From positions 1 through 37,230 of the forward strand of contig JAFSAC010000068.1 in NCBI GenBank assembly GCA_017442265.1: DNA of 37,230 nucleotides, read 5' to 3'. Shown one piece after another: positions 33,990 to 37,230 of this stretch (position 1 is the stretch's first letter; every line of letters starts with the position of its first letter). The notes under the pieces were generated by a model. The model was not told the origin of the DNA. It saw only the letters and a program-made list of their open reading frames with translations, and ran no database searches. Made by a program: the position numbers and the translations under genes. The stretch comes from Clostridia bacterium. GTDB lineage: Bacteria; Bacillota; Clostridia; Oscillospirales; Acutalibacteraceae.

Positions 33990-34018
33990 TTTACATCCAC
34001 AACCGGTAGTTGTATAAA
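33990..34018 (+). promoter_or_regulatory. Cassette 3 promoter
   Basis: TTTACA (33990-33995), a 17-base spacer and TATAAA (34013-34018). Spacing and position resemble the other two cassette promoters; the start codon is 70 bases downstream. Confidence 0.55.
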
Positions 34019-34087
34019 TTACTATTTGTAGTTTATTGATTTTCAACATATTTGACTGTAAAATAAAAACAGATAGGAGGTTATATT

Positions 34088-35665
34088 ATGACTATAGGTA
34101 AGGCAATAAACAAATTGAGAAGTGATGCCAATCTATCCCAAGAGCAGTTTGCCACACTTTTTAGTGTTTCCCAGCAATCTGTTCAGAAATGGGAAAACGG
34201 TGATTCTGTTCCAGAACTTGGCAAAATCATAAAAATTTCCAAGCATTTCGGTGTCTCACTTGATGCTTTGATTTTAGGAAATGACAACCGCATTGTAGAA
34301 GAAATGAAAGGAACGACTCAAATAAAGCCGCAATACGCAAATATTCACGATTGGGAATTTTATTCATCCAATTTGATGACGGAATATCAGCAATCCATAG
34401 AAGAAGGTTTAGACATCGAAGCATATAAAGATGTATTTTGGGCCGCAGTAAAACTTCCAAAGGATGAACACAAGAAAAAAATCGGTGACACCCTTTTCGA
34501 AATCGTAATAAACGCAAAGCAAAAAGAAGGGTATCCATATATAGAGCCGTCTGACCTTGACTCTATAAAAGATTTGAGGAAGCCCTATTCTTATAAGAAA
34601 AATGCTATCACAAATTTAGAAAGCAAAATTCACGGTGCATGGTTGGGCAGAGTTTGCGGATGTATGATAGGCAAAACCGTGGAAGGAATTCGGACCAATG
34701 AACTGATTCCTTTCTTAAAGGAAACAGGGAATTATCCTATGCACAGATATATTCTTCACAGCGATTTGAATGACGAGATTCTCAATAAATATAAATTCCC
34801 TTTTGCAAGCAGATGTTATGCCGACACCGCTGACGGTATGCCGGTGGATGACGATACAAATTATACCGTTTTGTATCAAGAAATCGTTGAAAAATATGGC
34901 AGAGATTTCACGCCTTTTGACGTTTCACGTGCTTGGCTCAACTTTCAGCCAAAGGATGCCTATTGCACTGCCGAAAGAGTCGCTTTTTGCAATTTTGTAA
35001 AAGGCTATGAACCGCCCGAATCAGCAATTTATAAAAATCCATATCGAGAGTGGATTGGCGCACAGATACGTGCCGACTATTTGGGATATATTAACCCGGG
35101 TAATCCTGCACTTGCTGCCGAAATGGCATGGCGGGATGCGTCTATATCCCACACTAAAAACGGTATCTATGGCGAAATGTTTGTGGCAGCTATGCTTGCA
35201 GTTGCTGCTGAAACAAATAACATAAAAGATATTATACTTGGAGGCCTTGCCGAAATTCCAAACACTTCCAGATTATATAAAGAGATTTTGTCTGTAGTAG
35301 ACGGATTTGAAAATGGCGTTTCTCATAGTGATTGTTTTAAGACAATTCACAAAAAATACGACGAACATAGTGCCCACGATTGGTGTCACACCATTTCTAA
35401 TGCGATGATTGTAGCCGCATCTTTACTCTACGGCGGAGGCGATTACGGCAAGTCGATCTGTATGTCAGTAGAAGTCGGTTTCGATACGGACTGTAACGGT
35501 GCTACTGTTGGCTCAATTTTAGGAATGGCAAACGGAATAGAGTCTATCCCCGAATATTGGACAAAACCAATCAATGACACGTTGCACACATCTATTTTCG
35601 GCATTAACACAGTTAAAATAAGTGATAGAGTAAAACTGACAATGGAGCATATCAATGGAAAATAA
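34088..35665 (+). CDS. XRE helix-turn-helix fused to ADP-ribosylglycohydrolase-family domain
   Basis: This 525-residue protein has an N-terminal XRE-type helix-turn-helix (residues about 5-62: LRSDANLSQEQFATLFSVSQQSVQKWENGDSVPE). A linker of about 120 residues and an ADP-ribosyl-hydrolase-fold domain from about residue 183 follow. Metal-binding motifs are present: HGAWLGRVCGCMIGK, VDDDTNY near residue 255, and the C-terminal GFDTDCNGATVGSILG near 465, equivalent to the DxDT motif. Family members release ADP-ribose or related ribosyl groups from proteins or small molecules. The overlapping ribokinase gene suggests that the product is a ribose-type sugar. A DNA-binding head on such a hydrolase suggests regulation by its own substrate. 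The gene is AT-rich and lies in cassette 3. Confidence 0.85.
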   Translation: MTIGKAINKLRSDANLSQEQFATLFSVSQQSVQKWENGDSVPELGKIIKISKHFGVSLDALILGNDNRIVEEMKGTTQIKPQYANIHDWEFYSSNLMTEYQQSIEEGLDIEAYKDVFWAAVKLPKDEHKKKIGDTLFEIVINAKQKEGYPYIEPSDLDSIKDLRKPYSYKKNAITNLESKIHGAWLGRVCGCMIGKTVEGIRTNELIPFLKETGNYPMHRYILHSDLNDEILNKYKFPFASRCYADTADGMPVDDDTNYTVLYQEIVEKYGRDFTPFDVSRAWLNFQPKDAYCTAERVAFCNFVKGYEPPESAIYKNPYREWIGAQIRADYLGYINPGNPALAAEMAWRDASISHTKNGIYGEMFVAAMLAVAAETNNIKDIILGGLAEIPNTSRLYKEILSVVDGFENGVSHSDCFKTIHKKYDEHSAHDWCHTISNAMIVAASLLYGGGDYGKSICMSVEVGFDTDCNGATVGSILGMANGIESIPEYWTKPINDTLHTSIFGINTVKISDRVKLTMEHINGK

Positions 35666-36560
35666 GATTATTGTAATAGGAAGTGCTAATACCGACCTTA
35701 CCATCCATTCCGACGTAATGCCCAAACTCGGCGAAACCTTGGTCGGCAGTAATTTTCAAATCAATGCAGGCGGCAAGGGGCTTAATCAAGCCGTTGCAAT
35801 AGCGAAATTAGGCGGCAAGGTTTCCTTTTTGGGTGCGGTTGGAAATGACTCTAACGGCAGATTTTTACTAAACACCTTAAAGGAATATGGTGTAGTGTTT
35901 GAGGGATTTATTTCAGAATCCGCACCTACAGGTACTGCAATGATTACCGTGGTTGGCGGTGATAACTTTATTTTGCTGGATGCAGGGGCAAATAACACCC
36001 TAACCCCCGAGGTTGTCCGCAAAAAAAGTCAGCTTATTGCCCAAAGCGATTTTTGTGTTTTACAGCTTGAAATCCCCACCGAAACGGTTTTGGAGATTTG
36101 CAAAATTGCAAAAGAAAACGGCACAAAGGTAGTGCTTAATCCCGCCCCCTTTAAAAAATTGCCCAATGAGGTGTATGGGCTGGTGGATTATCTGGTTCCT
36201 AACGAATATGAAGCTGAAGCCCTAACGGGAGTTTTCATTAAGGATGATGATTCTGCTATAGAAGCGGTACAAAAAATCAAGGCTTTGGGCGCAAAGAATG
36301 TTATTATTACACTTGGCGGAAGAGGTTCGATTTATAGCAGAGGGGATGAAATTTTATTCCACGCCGCTAAAAAGGTAAAAGCGGTAGATACCACCTCGGC
36401 GGGGGATTGCTTTATTGGTGCTGTTACCACAAAGCTTTCCTGCGGCGAGTCTACAACAAACGCTATCGCCTTTGCTACCAGGGCATCTGCCGTTGCGGTT
36501 TGTCGCCAAGGCGCCGCCTGTTCCATTCCCTTTGCAAAAGAGGTAGAAGAAATAGATTAA
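35655..36560 (+). CDS. rbsK: Ribokinase, PfkB family
   Basis: This 301-residue sugar kinase phosphorylates ribose or a related sugar with ATP. It shows GSANTDLTIHSDVMPKLGETL at the N-terminus, the PfkB signature 1 (INAGGKGLNQAVAIAKLGG, residues about 36-54) and signature 2 with the catalytic aspartate (DTTSAGDCFIGAV near 250). It overlaps the HTH-hydrolase gene by 11 bases, so both are made from one transcript. Exact substrate is inferred from the family; RbsK is the nearest match, but an unusual ribosyl product of the hydrolase is possible. Base composition is less extreme than that of other cassette genes. Confidence 0.88.
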   Translation: MENKIIVIGSANTDLTIHSDVMPKLGETLVGSNFQINAGGKGLNQAVAIAKLGGKVSFLGAVGNDSNGRFLLNTLKEYGVVFEGFISESAPTGTAMITVVGGDNFILLDAGANNTLTPEVVRKKSQLIAQSDFCVLQLEIPTETVLEICKIAKENGTKVVLNPAPFKKLPNEVYGLVDYLVPNEYEAEALTGVFIKDDDSAIEAVQKIKALGAKNVIITLGGRGSIYSRGDEILFHAAKKVKAVDTTSAGDCFIGAVTTKLSCGESTTNAIAFATRASAVAVCRQGAACSIPFAKEVEEID

Positions 36561-36613
36561 GAATTCAAAGGAAAACTCTTCAAAACGTTTGGTTGAATAT
36601 TATTATAAACAAA

Positions 36614-36835
36614 ACAAGCGAGGGGAAATTCCCCTCGCTTTTGTTATGTATAAAAACCACAGAAAACCTGTTTTTGACACCAATGCGTTCAGTGGGGCAA
36701 ACCAGTGAAAGCCCTAGCATTTATGCGAGTTTCAGGCGGTTTGCCCTAAAATAACGCATTCCTCTATTCTTCTCACAATCCCTGTTGCTTTCATAAATAT
36801 ATTAACTCCTCTTTTTACAAATTTAATGTGATATT
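36614..36835. repeat. Composite cassette-end repeat, copy 3
   Basis: Terminator AAGCGAGGGG/CCCCTCGCTT (36616-36642) lies after the ribokinase. The hairpin GGGCAAACC/GGTTTGCCC (36695-36703, 36738-36746), extended inward by TGAAA/TTTCA, follows. The spoVT 5'-end copy then runs from ATTCTTCTCACAAT through the inverted start codon (36792-36794). The leader beyond it diverges, so this copy marks the right edge of the array. Confidence 0.82.
36732..36794 (-). pseudogene. Displaced spoVT 5' end / 20-codon mini-ORF, copy 3
   Basis: ATG at 36794 gives MKATGIVRRI-EECVILGQTA and stops within the hairpin, nearly identical to copy 1. The Shine-Dalgarno (AGGAG) is present, but no leader promoter is recognisable. 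Confidence 0.65.
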
Positions 36836-36905
36836 CGTATCACATTTTTTGTAGAGATGATGAGTAGCATTTCCAATTGTTTTTAAATTTTCAAATCTAT
36901 ATATG

Positions 36906-36944
36906 AAAAGGGCGATGACTTTTGCAAGTCATCGCCTCTTTCAA
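36906..36944 (-). terminator. Terminator after the YbjQ-family gene
   Basis: GGCGATGACTT and AAGTCATCGCC pair around a 4-base loop and are followed by CTTTT on the minus strand. Confidence 0.8.
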
Positions 36945-36969
36945 AAAACAAATCTTTTTTCAAAACAGA

Positions 36970-37230
36970 TTATTTTTCAATGAACTTAACCGCCGTGCCG
37001 TATGCAATAACTTCTGCTGCTCCCTGCATAATAGCGGAGGATGCATAACGAATATTGACTATAGCATCTGCGCCGAGAGCTTCTGCCTCCGCAACCATTC
37101 TCTTGGTAGCAAGAGCACGTGCTTCGTTCATCATTTCATTATAGGATTTAAGTTCTCCACCGACCAAAGTTTTAAAGCTCTGGGAAATATCTTTTCCTAT
37201 ATGTTTCGACTGGATGGTGCTTCCCTTTAC
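36970..37230 (-). CDS. YbjQ/UPF0145-family protein (partial, start beyond the window)
   Basis: The reading frame is open to the window edge, giving at least 86 residues. The segments SYNEMMNEARALATKRMVAEAEALGADAIVNIRYASSAI and AAEVIAYGTAVKF match the YbjQ/DUF74 family of small pentameric proteins. They have a suggested but unproven metal-binding role. A TTG at 37167 lies in the middle of the family's conserved region and is not the start. The gene lies to the right of the last cassette-end repeat and may be either a further cassette gene or the original upstream neighbour of spoVT. Confidence 0.82.
   Translation of the reverse strand, partial: VKGSTIQSKHIGKDISQSFKTLVGGELKSYNEMMNEARALATKRMVAEAEALGADAIVNIRYASSAIMQGAAEVIAYGTAVKFIEK

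Noticed and set aside
32240..36835. Classical integron attC sites
   Set aside because: The hairpins are attC-like in general shape, but the arms read GGGCAAAC/GTTTGCCC and do not fit the RYYYAAC/GTTRRRY core. The units also include spoVT sequence and terminators. No integron integrase is in the window.
32240..36835. CRISPR array
   Set aside because: Only three copies, each over 200 bp, separated by complete genes of 1-2.5 kb. No short regular spacers.
36970..37167. A complete 65-residue YbjQ protein starting at TTG 37167
   Set aside because: The same frame continues to the window edge with family-like sequence, so the true start is outside.

Overview
The window looks like the chromosome of a spore-forming anaerobic member of the Clostridia, probably of the Oscillospiraceae/Ruminococcaceae type. 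This is inferred from the hrcA-grpE-dnaK-dnaJ order with a CIRCE operator, a darA-holB-ricT-(ferredoxin)-trmN6-rsmI-spoVT neighbourhood resembling the Bacillus yaaQ-abrB region, the SpoVT sporulation regulator, an Rrf2/NifS pair, and a corrinoid methyltransferase operon typical of strict anaerobes. The backbone is GC-rich by eye. From about 30.8 kb to the right edge the sequence is visibly more AT-rich and has a different architecture.

Layout. 1-281: a MITE-like element with terminal inverted repeats abutting the nifS stop. 281-2030: nifS and its Rrf2 regulator with two matching operator dyads. 2041-5060: trkA-trkH potassium uptake. 5130-10380: a minus-strand corrinoid methyl-transfer operon (corrinoid protein, UroD-family methyltransferase, DUF2284, MtaA-like protein, ASKHA reductive activator), read divergently from a PocR-AraC regulator (10399-11664), with another UroD-family gene beyond it. 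The corrinoid protein has a one-base frameshift just after its natural start. 12.8-13.2 kb: a GC-rich non-coding block and tRNA-Pro(CGG). 13.2-15.2 kb: an AGCS amino-acid:sodium symporter behind a tandem glycine riboswitch. 15.2-20.0 kb: the heat-shock operon. 20.1-23.9 kb: a QueG-like iron-sulfur protein and two divergent surface proteins. 23.9-28.6 kb: the darA-to-rsmI housekeeping cluster. 28.6-30.1 kb: an ECF sigma factor with a membrane partner. 30.2-30.8 kb: spoVT.

The most unusual part is 30.68-36.83 kb. Three copies of a composite repeat lie to the right of spoVT. Each consists of a terminator hairpin, a GGGCAAAC/GTTTGCCC hairpin, and a copy of the spoVT 5' end (first 10 codons, RBS and, in two copies, the leader promoter). 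Between them lie unrelated AT-rich genes: an unknown protein plus an Abi-alpha (DUF4393) protein; an unknown membrane protein; and an HTH-ADP-ribosylglycohydrolase fusion with a ribokinase. The order is spoVT, then gene(s)-repeat, gene-repeat, genes-repeat. That is the layout expected if mobile cassettes had integrated one after another at codon 10 of spoVT, each supplying a new spoVT 5' end and displacing the old one. No recombinase is visible in the window, so the mechanism is inference. The three rightward gene sets also start from promoters of the same form (TTTACW-N17-TATAAN) placed at the repeat/cassette border.
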